Shown piece by piece: positions 26,200 through 36,985 of a DNA stretch of 64,000 bases (the stretch's first letter is position 1; every line of letters starts with the position of its first letter). This DNA is from Serendipita indica DSM 11827 (taxonomy: Eukaryota; Basidiomycota; Agaricomycetes; Sebacinales; Serendipitaceae). Below the pieces are notes generated by a model. That model ran no database searches. It was not told the origin of the DNA and saw nothing but the letters and a program-made list of their open reading frames with translations. A program made the position numbers and the translations under genes. The stretch spans positions 620,001 to 684,000 of the forward strand of contig CAJVGD010000002.1 in the NCBI GenBank assembly GCA_910890315.1, in the 5' to 3' direction.

Positions 26200-27760
26200 C
26201 TACATCCGACGTTGTCTACTACTATTGGCTGCGCCACTCAGACGATATTCGCGAAGGTCCTTTGTGAGGTCCTTGTATTTCGTACTCCAAGCAGGTAGAG
26301 GAATGACGATGATGCTGCAGTTATCGTCGGTTCCCATCTCCTCTGCAAAATCGATAACCTCTTTTGCGCTTGCCTCGGGGCCTATATGTGCTTTGCTACG
26401 GACGAGATCAGATATCTCGCCATCAGAGAGAACTCCGGATATTCCGTCTGACACTAGAACCATAGACGACAAGGTATGGCCTTGCGCGACATGAGTGTGA
26501 ACCTCTGGTTCTGGGGTTACACCAAACTGTCTGAACCGTATGTCACCAAGACTGAGGCGCTATCAGTGGCTGTATATATCAGAAAAGGGGGGAGCAATTC
26601 ACCAGCGTGTGTTCGCAAGCGAGCCCATGAAGCGTAGTTCATTGAAGGAGTCCATGACCATAGCGGCGCCCCATCTGCGCAGACGCGAGGTCTCTCCACG
26701 CTCGTCGGCGTGGTGATTTGCTGTCATCGGAATGGTGCGACCGTCTGACCTGCATAAGATACCACGAGTGTCTCTGTGAATTGGGTTCAAAATGATCCCG
26801 ACTCAAGGGAATTATACATACCCGCAATGTGCTACAGTAACGGAAAGCCAGTCCGCAGAGTAGAATGGAGATTCTGGCATATCCAACGAGTGAATAATTG
26901 CCACGGACGCGGTCGCACCACAGTCTGCCGATTCAGGAATAGTTTTGGCGATGTCGAGGTCGATCTATGAGTACTCAGTGACCCATCTCGGAACAGACGA
27001 AACACACGCACCCTCAAAAAAGCCAAGGTCGCGTAGGCCTCCAAAGTGAGGTTCATCTCTGTATGTTCGTCGAGGTCCCATCCTGTCTGAGCCCAGGGCT
27101 CCAATGCACCACCTTTAAACCGCCGAAAGTATCCCCCATATTCCTTTATGGCGCTCACGATATCTGGTACTGTTCGGGTGTCGACATTCTCAAACACCTT
27201 GTGCATATTTTCTTGCAAGTAATGTGAGACGGCAGTTCCTCCATGCCCTATTAATAGACATAAGTCAAGGCATAGGAATGCTTTGGATATATGTACCGTC
27301 ATAAATGCCAGCAAACAAGACCTTTGACGGCAGTTGCCACGCAATAAGCAAGTGCTCTTATTCTACTCGGATATTTCGGGTTACTCAACTTGGTATGCGA
27401 ATTGATCGGTCGCAGGCGGATCCCATGCATGCGCGCCGTTTTCTCTTTCTGCTGTACGACGTAGAATAGATGGATTGAGTTTAATTGCAGATACTGTGTA
27501 AGCATCTTCCTGGTATCTTGAATCATAAGCGAGCTGGTCGAAGCGACCACGACGCAGCGACAATGAACTTACTCGCGGCTCCCACGCGACGACGCGGTCC
27601 CGATAACTTTTGGAGAGTCGACTGGTATCCGTATCGCTCCCTTTCCATTCGGCATTGGAACGCGTAGATGGTCGCTGAACGAGCGACGAGGGCTACCCAA
27701 TGGACCAGCTCTCCAAGACCCTCGGAATTGTCGAGAAAGCGTGTTCTTAAGTCTGAACAT
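26200..27760 (-). CDS. PP2C-family protein serine/threonine phosphatase
   Basis: Seven exons (27573-27760, 27390-27516, 27297-27321, 27012-27247, 26822-26964, 26603-26773, 26200-26551) give 413 aa. The PP2C metal-binding motifs are FAGIYDGHGG, the ADCGATASVA block, VAHCGDTRGIL, LANTRCLGDIRFRQFGVTPEPEV, LVSDGISGVLSD and DDNCSIIVIPLP. The N-terminus (about 40 residues) is rich in Arg and Ser with no acidic residue, compatible with a mitochondrial presequence as in Ptc6-like phosphatases; this is an inference. The intron at 27322-27389 could instead end at 27355 (35 bp), which would add 11 residues; I prefer the 68-bp form because 35 bp is shorter than every other intron here. Confidence 0.9.
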
Positions 27761-27912
27761 TGGTTCCAATTATTGCATCGCAAGCGAGTCACAGGTTACG
27801 TGATAAAGCTCAAGGAGGGTCAGGTCGAAGTGGCGTACTCGCATAAATATCAGTCACGTAAAGGGATCCATAACTACAGCGATCATTCTTGTGAAAGGCG
27901 TCTTTCAATCCT

Positions 27913-30661
27913 TCATTCGGTGTTTGTAGGTACAACCGTGGGCTCGCTGGTCGAGTTGGACGTCGACGACTCCACGGTTGTAGTAGATGCACCAGTTTCT
28001 GTACTCGTAGTGCCCGACACTTGGCATTCTTTGGGAACGACGAACGAATCGACAAAAGTGGACGTCGCGCCTACCCCCATTCCGCGAGATGCAAAGGCCT
28101 TCCAAATGGAGCAAACATGAGCACCCTTATACCTGTTTTGATCGGCTAGGTTGTATAAGTCATGCTGTCAATGCTTCTGAATCACAACGCTCACCTTGAA
28201 TCCACGCGTCGCGAGCTTGCAGGACTGGAGAGCTATGAGAAGACATGCTAATAGAGAGAAGCCAAACTTACAGGTAGGGTTGCAGGGTTGGAGCAAAAGA
28301 CCTAGGCAAGGGTTAGACCATGCGGCTGGCTTCCTTGACGTATACATACCGTCCATGAAATTTCTCAGGAAGACAACATTGCCGGCGTTTGAATCCGCAT
28401 TGGTGAATGCATCTGCGGCCCAACCGCTAAAAAGGCATGGTGAGATCAGAATGGTTATGCGAATAGAAGTAGCGTACAAGTTGTTGACCACTGAAGGGCA
28501 AGTCAGCAGTTGCATAATGATCATAACACTGACTTACATTCTGCATAGACGTTGTGGAGTATCTAGAAATCATTCAGTACTCGAACTTTGACCTTGTAGG
28601 TGACTAACATTGGCCCAGACTTCCCCAATGCGCTAGGAGAGCGTTAGCCAATGATACTGTATGAGTTAGACCATCTTACGTGGACCTTGCTCAATTGGGC
28701 AATGTTGCTATATATCTGCGTTCGTGTCGTGAGCACGAGGATCTGCACGCCGTGCGGCACGTACCAGAGGATTTGTGGTCCTCGAAGAATGTCAATTCGA
28801 ATTTCTTTCTGATAAACTGTACTCACGAGTTAGTTGAGTAAGGATGGGTGCGAAGTCCGAAAGTCTTGTTGGAAGCCCATCTAGCAGGGGGTAAGAGCCT
28901 GGCAGACGAAATGGAACAAGCATACGGCGAAAGCACGAAATCTGGTGTGCTTGCATCGGTGTGTACGAGCCAATCAGCAAATGCATCACTCCAGCCCTCT
29001 CCCATCCCTATTGCGACTCGTTAGAATATTCAGGCAACGCAATCAGAACGTACCGCCGCTCTCCGTAGTCTGCAGACATCTACCTGTACCACCCTATTCT
29101 GCGTGAATAAAAATTGTATTAAACCTCAATCGACTTACTCCGGTCATCCGGTTTGTAGTTCCGTGAGTTTGCTCGTGGGCGATAATCTAGGTGAAGTCAG
29201 TACCCTTCTATAGTAAATTGAGCAATAATTACATCGTTGGAAAGGTCACCATCTCGTTTTGGGGTGCTTTGCGTCCACACATACATTCCTAAGCAGAATT
29301 AGCGGGCCTTCTAATTTAAAAAGCAGATCAATGTACTCATGCGTCCGTTTCTCCCGTCTAAGAGATGTCAGAAATGAAGATAAAATAACATGGACGTACC
29401 AGCTGGAGTGGCAAAGTTGGCATTATTTGTTCCCGAGCCATCCTATGGGTAGGTATAAGGTCGAGATGTTCAACGATGAGTGGCCACATACCTGAGTAGA
29501 GATCAGGATGCGGTCATTTCCTTGGCCTCCCTTGTCAAAATTGTCATCTTGGAAGTTGAATGTCTTCTCGGTGAAACCATAGCGATAATTAATCTGCAGG
29601 CAACGATGGGAATCACGTCACGATACCCGAATATCACTCACATCGTGGATAGTGTTCGAGATAAAGAACGTGTTGACAGCTGCAGCCTTGACGTTAATTT
29701 GTGCCGTGGGATCGAGTGTCAAGTCGTAAGGATAGTCAAAGACCCGTCCGTCAGCACTCTGCTGGGTAGTCTGGCTCAGATCCCCCTTGTAGGTGATGAC
29801 GTTGTTTCCTGCTTTCTTTCAGCGTGATTGTGAGATGGCCATTGAACACTTACCCGATGTATCAGTGCTCGCGGTCCCATTCAGGGTATGCCATCCATTC
29901 GGCGAAGAGAAGGCATCCGCTGGATTTTCAAAGAGCTTGTACCCCTTGGTGATGTCGTTGACCCTCGGGTCAACTGCACGATATGAATCACCAGCAACGA
30001 AATCGTTGGTACCGAGCACGGTACCATCGAGCGCGTTGACGAATGCCTCATACCAGTGATCGCCATCGGCTGTGAGAACTTCGACGACGTAGCTGAGGGC
30101 CAAGTTGCCAGAGGGTTGGACGTAATACTCCAAGCTTGGGGGCCATCCGTTATGCTTGCCTTGGAGTGACTGTTCAGCAGACGTAATAGCCGCCTCTTTG
30201 GAGATAGAAGGCGTTGGGGGTGCGATTTGAGCAGGGGCAAGTGAGCTCCCACCGAAGTTGGCTCCAAATGCAACGACATTGTCTGCCTTGTTGAACGCGA
30301 CATTGACGACAGCATTACTGACGGGTATGCCATTCACGAGTTGCTGGGCCCAAACGTGTCCTCCAGCGTCTGTAGAGGCCGAGGAACGAATCCTAAACCC
30401 GTCGGCGCTAACGTTGAGCTCCTCTTTGATAAACGATGCCGCATTCTCTTCGAGGGTTCCACTCTCACCCCGTTTCTTCAGTGGCGAAGCGACGCCGGGC
30501 CCAAAGGTCCTGTAGGTCGTCGCAGGGTGATAGGATTCGAGGGTTTTGTCTGAGAGCTGTCGGACGCGATGGGTTGCATAGCGCGACGAGTGCTTCCACG
30601 GAGCAGCGGAGACACAAGCAATGAGCGTGGAGATGGAAGTGAGTGTGGTAATGAGCACCAT
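27913..30661 (-). CDS. Secreted M36 fungalysin metalloprotease, copy A (intron-rich)
   Basis: Nineteen exons give 634 aa: 29854-30661, 29642-29808, 29492-29593, 29400-29442, 29337-29357, 29233-29288, 29139-29186, 29054-29093, 28926-29007, 28827-28880, 28765-28780, 28680-28715, 28609-28632, 28538-28562, 28478-28490, 28350-28426, 28272-28301, 28195-28224 and 27913-28145. A signal peptide (hydrophobic start, ACVSAAP cleavage region) and an FTP-type propeptide with a KKR processing site precede the catalytic domain. The zinc motif is AHEQTHG, with a downstream GEGWSDAFADW as third ligand region. The Ser/Thr-rich C-terminus after the VPKEC region may be glycosylated. It degrades external proteins. 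Copy B lies immediately upstream on the same strand. Exons of 16 and 13 nt are supported by identical sizes in copy B. Confidence 0.9.
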
Positions 30662-31347
30662 AATGAGTGTGGGCTGAAAGAAGGGCAGAGTCGACGAGAG
30701 ATCTCGGACAGTAGTGAGTAGTTAGTGCCAATAACACCCAGTGTTTTATAGTCGTTGGTCTGTACAGGCACTGGCAAGCACGGGATCCGGCATGTGGGTG
30801 GCTGAGAATGCGGACGCGTATGACCCGCGAGGTCTGGCAGTTTGCGCAATTCTTCGCATATTTGGCGAGGATCACTCAACAAGAAGATTTCATCCAGGCT
30901 GATGTCCGAGATGTGGGTTCTTGCGTGAACCAAGGGCCAAAGAAGCTACTTCGAAGAAGATGACCATATGAGATGGTGTAAACTCGTCACTGTAGGCGAT
31001 AAGAAGCCGTAGATTATACCAAGAAGAAGACTGGCACTCACATGGTTGAGGAACAGAGCCGCACTGCGCAATATTGGAAGCGGTGATCTCTATCAGCCAC
31101 GACGAGCACGTCCACTGTCCATACTCTCCAGTATCTATGGCAATCCCATACTATACCTTTCAACTCGCGACCTATTGTCCGTGCTGGCACATGGTCCAGG
31201 CAGGGTCAATGAGTCGACTGTTCTAACGGGCACCCATGAACACAGAAACGACAGTGTATTCAAAGATAGTATTGATCAAGGTCATATTTGAGAGTTGTTC
31301 CACATCGACCTGTGGCGCATAGTCACGTCCACCGAAGGAACGACTCC
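30662..31347. other. Spacer between the two fungalysin copies
   Basis: Promoter of copy A and 3' end of copy B. An open frame on the minus strand that extends copy A upstream (to 30933) is not preferred, because the internal Met gives a proper signal peptide. No other gene seen. Confidence 0.45.
30744..30750 (-). promoter_or_regulatory. TATA-like element of fungalysin copy A
   Basis: TATAAAA on the minus strand, about 85 bp upstream of the copy A start codon. Position and match are those of a core promoter, but no transcription start is known. Confidence 0.45.
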
Positions 31348-33862
31348 TCAAAGAGCGGTAGGGCCTGCAACGTCGGCATTCGCGGCAAAATCGCAAAATG
31401 GCCACCACCACGGACAGGAAGGAACTGAACTAGACATCGTAGTTGTTTGGCGTGTCGATGAGGGGGAGCTTCGGGTCGAGGAACTGGTCACTGTGCGCGT
31501 CTGTGATGCGGTAGAAACCGTAGTGGATCCACCCGAGCATTGAGATGGAACTGTGAAGCTATCGACATAGTTGGCGGCTCCAACGCCGAGACCACGAGAC
31601 GCAAACGCCTTCCAGATGGAACAAACGTGAGCGCCATTGTAGAGATTCTGGTCAGCTACATAAAGTGTTAGTATAAATCGCTGGCATTCTGTGAACGTAC
31701 CCTGGACCCAGGCATCACGAGCTTGAACCACTGTAGACTGTTAGGGGATTCAGCCAGGCTGATGGGTTCACTCACTCGTGGGGTTGCATGGTTGAAGGAG
31801 AAGGGCTGCGTAAAAGACACGAAGGAATACGACGTTGCCACTTCCAGATTCCGCATTAGTGAAGGCGTCGGCGGCCCATCCGCTGAGACAATTCAGAGGT
31901 TTGTGATAAATCGCTTATTGAGACTCACAAGCTACCAACAACTGTGAAATGTGTCAATGAGCTGTAAGAACGAGGAAATAAGGCCAACGTACGTTCTGCG
32001 TATACGTTGTGAAGCATGTTTGCCCAGATCTCACCGATATCGTGCACCTCTGATTTGGTTTTCGTCGTCGAGTATTTCTACACCAATTTCGTTATTCAAT
32101 GTCATAGACTCGACCATGGACGTACGTAGGGGTTGGTAGAGCTTCAAAACAGGGGTTAGCGAGAAAAATCCACAAAAGGGACCAACTCACGTGCTGGTGG
32201 AGTAAGGATAGGATCTGATACCCTTAGGGTTATTGTACACCCAAACCCCCAAAACCCAGTCGGGCACACTGCTGTCCTTGTGCTCGAGCCACTCGGCAAA
32301 AGCGTCGCTCCACCCCTCGCCCTATAGCGCATCAGAAGGTGGATATCAGAGAACGAGTATTCATACCATTCCACCTGCCTCGGTTGTTTGGAGGCAACGA
32401 CCGGTGCCACCCTGTAAGAACATCAGAATCGACGACGATAGCAGAAGTAACCACCTACGCCGGTCATACGGTTAGTCGTGCCGTGAGTTTGCTCGTGTGC
32501 GATCACGTCGTTTGAAAGATCGCCATCACGGTTGGGAGTGGTGCGAGTCCAAATATACATTCTCATCTGACCGGAAGAGCCATCTACAAAAAACCGTCAG
32601 AAATGCAAGTTAAAAGGGAATAGATAAACGCACCGGCTGGGGTGGCGAAATTGGCATTGTTGGTTCCAGAGCTATCCTGTATGGCAGGAGGAGAACCATC
32701 AGAATCGGACAAGCAACCTTAGCAAAGACACAAACTTGAACAGAGATCTTGATACGGTCATTTCCGGAACCACCTTTGCCAAAGTTGTCGTTTTGGAAGT
32801 TGAAGGTTTTCTCGGTGAAACCATACCGATAGTTGATCTACAAGACCTGATCAGGACCAATGACCAAAAGACCTTAAATTACCAACATCGTGAATCTTGT
32901 TCGAGATGAAAAAGGCGTTGACACGGGCAGCGTCGACGTTTTGGCCAGATGTTGGGCCGACAGAGGTATCGTATTTGTAGTTGAAAACCTGCCCCGAAGA
33001 GCTCTGCTGTGTCGTGGCGGATGTAGATCCCTTGTAAGAAACGACGTTGTTGCCCGACGTATCCGTCGACGTGGTCGAGCCAACGGTGTGCCACCCATTG
33101 GGTGATGCACCAGTATCAGCCGGATCGACATAGTTGTTGTACCCCTTGGTCACATCCTGGACTTGAGGGTCGACAGCCCAGTAGGATGCATCCGCCACAA
33201 AGTCGTTGGTAGAGGCAATGTCTCCGTTGGACGCGTCGACAAAGGCTTCGAACCAATGGTTGCCATCCGCTGTCTGGACCTCTACGACCCAGGTGAGAAC
33301 GAGGCTCCCGTCAGACTTGACGACGTATTCGAGCGTCGGGACCTTCTTGTTGGATTTGCCGTTGAGCTTCTTCTCCGCGGCGGTGATGGCTTGCTCCTTG
33401 GAGAGACGCGGCGTGGGCGACGCGACTTGCTGAGGAACAAGAGAGTTGCCGCCAAAGTTGGACGAAAAGCGACGACATTCTCTGCTTTGTTGAATCCAAC
33501 ACTTCCAACAGCATTCGCAACAGGGATTCCGTTGACGACTTGCTGAACCCATACATGTCCTCCAGACTCGGTAGAGGCGGATGAGCGAACACGGAAGCCG
33601 TCCTTGGAAATGTTGAGTTGTTCCTCGACGAATGAGATGGCATATCCTCAATGGACGCGACTTGGCCACGCTTCTTCAGAGGGGATTCGACACCAGCACC
33701 ATAGGTGACAAAGGTGCTGGAAGGATGAAAGGATTCGACATGCAAGTCGCGCGTAACTTTGCGCACGCGATGGGTCGCATGCTTTACAGAGGGCTCGAAA
33801 GGAATGGCAGCTACACCGGCGATGGACGCAGCGGTGAGGGCGATCTTGCTGAAGATGACCAT
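31348..33862 (-). CDS. M36 fungalysin metalloprotease, copy B, with two apparent frameshifts in the propeptide
   Basis: Exons 32887-33862, 32736-32837, 32634-32676, 32459-32583, 32367-32411, 32191-32321, 32126-32141, 31993-32077, 31929-31941, 31776-31882, 31701-31730 and 31348-31655. The protein matches copy A along its length, with a signal peptide, KKRGQ propeptide site, zinc motif AHEQTHG and GEGWSDAFAEW. In exon 1 the coding frame changes twice: near 33646-33651 after the ASIED block, and near 33468-33472 before SSNFGGNS. Each looks like one missing base, and exon 1 is two bases short of a multiple of three. The intervening frame translates to good propeptide sequence, so the change is recent or a sequencing error. 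It has 11 introns against 18 in copy A. Its C-terminus ends in a Trp/Pro-rich segment unlike copy A. Confidence 0.82.
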
Positions 33863-34518
33863 AATGAAGGAAGGAGTGTGCAGAGTGAGCGAGTGGCGTC
33901 CAAGAACAAGACGAGTGGGCCGGCGGTCAACGACAAGAGTCGGACACAAGAGCGGTGACGATTTACCGTTTTTGGGCAGCGTACTTATACCAGACGCCCT
34001 CTCTCAAACCATGAGGTTAGCATATAGCCGAGTAGGCACTGCGAGATCGTCTGATAAGGTCAGTATACCTATGTCCACTCCTCGACTTCTGCCAAGAAGG
34101 TGCGTCCATGCGTCGTGTACGATATCGAAGAGACTTCTTATAATTGAGTATTGGACGAGTTTTGAAGTACGTGTAAAGGAGAAGGAGTGCTGAACAGCGA
34201 CCTGCTTCCATTCTTGACAGGCGTCCACACGGTGAGCGTTCCTGTCTCCTATGCCACCGATATCAGATCACTCAGGCCCCATAACCGAGGCGTTGTGCCC
34301 GGATTGCGACACGGCCGTTCGTAGCAAAGGGTGGGATGGGGTGTCCATGTGGAACAGGTATGGCGCACATGCCAATACCGGTAACTGTTCAACGAGCCCC
34401 ATGTATCTTTTACTTCGCACGGATATGCCAACGGGAGCCCGCTATGCGCCTGACCTACGTTGGGCCTTTTCATGTAACACCGTTGTCGCATTGACCACAG
34501 GAATCACATCGCTGTTGA
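33863..34518. other. Intergenic region between fungalysin copy B and DHHC gene
   Basis: Copy B promoter and the 3' end of the DHHC gene. Short open frames on both strands show no motif or splice continuity. Confidence 0.4.
33984..33989 (-). promoter_or_regulatory. TATA-like element of fungalysin copy B
   Basis: TATAAG on the minus strand about 120 bp before the copy B start codon. Weak match, position plausible. Confidence 0.3.
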
Positions 34519-35811
34519 TCATATCAATAGCTTATTTGGAATAAGGTCGCATTTGGCGCACCGGTCAAGGCAGACGGTGCCGATGAGGGGACGTGCCACG
34601 AGGTCGGCCCAGTTGCGCTGCCATCCGAGATCATACGCATTGACACCTGAGGGACACGCAATCACTTCACCTTCCGACAACGTATCGTCATCGGCGGCGG
34701 GTATCCAATACAGCTTGCCGCGCGGGCCTATTATCCTGTCAAAGGTCGTGTGGCCTTGTAGAACATCCCGGATCCCAAGGATCAAAAGTGCCTATAGGAT
34801 ACAGCAAGCGATAAGCATAGTGCGTGACACAAGGAAGATATCGTTGCCCACAAGGTGGGAACGAGAGAAGACGCACCATTGTGAAGAGCGCTAAGCAGAG
34901 AGCGATCTGGACTACAATAAATATCGTAAGAGATGGCTCGCTAATCATTGATCCAAGGGATTTGGTTGTATTCGGCCCCCTCTGAAGGCGCAAAAGGCGG
35001 AAACCAAAGACAACCCCGACAGGCAAACGACCGAGGGGGCCAGCAAAGAGGACCCATGAGTACCATTGATCCCACCAGAGAGCATGCGCTAGTTTGTCAT
35101 GCTGTGATGCGTAATATGCCGTGACCGTATGTTGCCAGAGTATAGGGCCAACTGGAAGAACGAGAGCAAAGACGGTGAGACTCGAGAGGGCGAGAAAGGC
35201 GAGGAACATCTTTCGGCTCTCCATCGTCACGCAATTGCCTATCTAAACAGATAAGACAGACACGGGATTATATAACCTGTGAAATGTCTCACCCAGACGC
35301 AGTGATGATCCCAGCCCAAGTAGCAAGCTTGACACGTTGAGCAATGGTGAGCCCGCGGTGGCTTCCAACGACCGTTGCAAGGGTACTTGTTGCACCTTGC
35401 TAGAGTCCCTCGTTCGTCTATGCACTCGAAAATGATCGTCTTCCCCTGTAACTGTGTTGGAATCGTTGCTGGCGGCGTTGGAGGTCTATGTAAAGCAAGT
35501 TTGGCCCAAATAAGGAGCGTCGTGGATGTGAGACTCAGTGCCAAAGAGGTGTATAGGACTGTCGACAGCTAAGTGGCCAAGTTCAAGAATAGAACTTGGC
35601 CTCTCACCAGCTCCGACTATGCTCGCGTTCTGGATGTAAAACCATCCTATCCCGGCGTGTACGATGGCAAGAAATGCCGAATAACTGCCCAGTGGGTGGT
35701 GGTGAAATTTTAGATCAATTTCTGGGCAACGGCGAGCATGACGACGTACACGATAAAAGCGCCCAACGCTGGAGGAACGACAAACCCAAGAAGTCGTCCT
35801 ATGTTGACCAT
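34519..35811 (-). CDS. DHHC-type protein S-palmitoyltransferase
   Basis: Five exons (35750-35811, 35608-35684, 35293-35558, 34877-35242, 34519-34791) give 347 aa. Four hydrophobic segments surround the zinc-binding cysteine-rich domain (CNGRWKPPRAHHCSTC, then CYLGWDHHCVW and GNCVTME). The DHHC Cys takes acyl groups from palmitoyl-CoA and passes them to cysteine residues of client proteins at membranes. After the last membrane segment comes HTTFDR, replacing the usual TTxE, and a conserved-looking YDLGWQRNWADLV tail typical of fungal Pfa-type enzymes. The exact Pfa class is not assigned. The acceptor at 35558 is chosen over one 6 bp upstream because it alone keeps frame. Confidence 0.88.
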
Positions 35812-35952
35812 CTAGCGGGATTTGATGTGAGCGTTCGGGCAGCGGAGGTGGAAAGCAGTGCTTGTGCCAGTTCAGAGAGCGCCACAGCTCCCAGCGGAAA
35901 GACTACAAAAGGGTTTTACAGGGGAGGAATTAGCCATATATTTTCAATCACA
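35812..35952. promoter_or_regulatory. Divergent promoter between DHHC and dual-specificity phosphatase genes
   Basis: Only 141 bp separate the two start codons of outward-facing genes. A candidate TATA-like run (CCATATATTTT) sits at 35934-35944, close to the phosphatase start. Confidence 0.4.
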
Positions 35953-36850
35953 ATGCCTTGGTTTCGCTCTCGTACGTCCGCTATAGTGCATCATGCCCTA
36001 GTTACGCCCGATCCTGACGCTATCATGCTCAGCGACGACCGTGGAGCCTACAACCAGACCTGTTCTCATGCCTGGCGGACAGAGGTTCCAGAGAGAGGCC
36101 TCTGAGATTATTCCCGGTCGATTATACCTCTCCGACGCTCTGACCGCACGCTGGGGAGACACGCTCGACAGATTGGGCGTCACACACATCGTATGCGTGC
36201 TCGAAGAGCCCATCAACTATCCTCGTACAAAACAAGACATCAAAATCCTTCATATCCCCATTTCGGACGACCCGACTTCGGATCTTCTCTCCTACTTCCA
36301 GAGTGTCACAGAGTTTATCACCGAGGCTCTGGGCACAATGGACATTGCCAATGTTAATAAGAGTGAAGTTAGAGAGCTCAACGAAGTTACCAACGTTTTG
36401 GAAGGCGGGGATACATCACAGCCGTTTCCCAAAACAGTCTCTCCCTCTTCCTCCCCCTCCAAATCCTTTTCGCCATTCAGAGCGCTCACTAGATCGCCCA
36501 TACAACGGTCAGTGACACCGGAGAGTGACCAAGTGGCGGACAAGAAGAACAATGTCGTCCTCGTGCACTGTCTCGCGGGGATGAGCCGCAGCGCAACGTG
36601 TGTGATCGCATACTTGCTCGCCACGACGAGCATGAACACGGCCGAAGCGACGGCATACGTCAAGGCCCGTCGGTCAATCATCATGCCAAATTACGGCTTT
36701 GAAAAGCAGCTCCGAATATGGGAAGCCAAATACTTTGTCGCGACTCGCAAACGCCGTATATCGAGCAAGCAGATTGCCATGGGTCTCCAGGGACGCATCG
36801 AGCGGTATAAGATGGCTGCAAACGGGTCATCTACCCCCACCAACGACTAA
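35953..36850 (+). CDS. Dual-specificity protein phosphatase
   Basis: Exons 35953-35971 and 36033-36850 give 278 aa. The start is the ATG at 35953 because the 19-nt exon MPWFRS splices in frame; the long frame itself has no upstream ATG. DSP landmarks: SEIIPGRLYLSDALTAR, THIVCVLEEP, and the catalytic P-loop VHCLAGMSRSAT (Cys and Arg of HCx5R) near residue 185, followed by YLLATTSMNTAEATAYVKARR. A Ser/Pro-rich insertion of about 60 residues lies between the general-acid loop (ISDDPTSDLL) and the P-loop, which is longer than in typical small DSPs. The target is unknown; MAP-kinase or other phosphoproteins are the usual substrates. Confidence 0.9.
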
Positions 36851-36985
36851 CTATGATGCCGTGTGTCCATTCACGCAGAATACATAGCGGGGTTGTAGTC
36901 TTTTTTTTTTTTTTACTTGGTTTCTTTCACGTATACCTTGTCTATTCTCTGTATCACTCTTTAGAGCCTATGTCATTTATATCCT

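Noticed and set aside
36033-36041. Starting the dual-specificity phosphatase at the long open frame
   Set aside because: That frame has no ATG near its start; a 19-nt exon with ATG at 35953 splices in phase.
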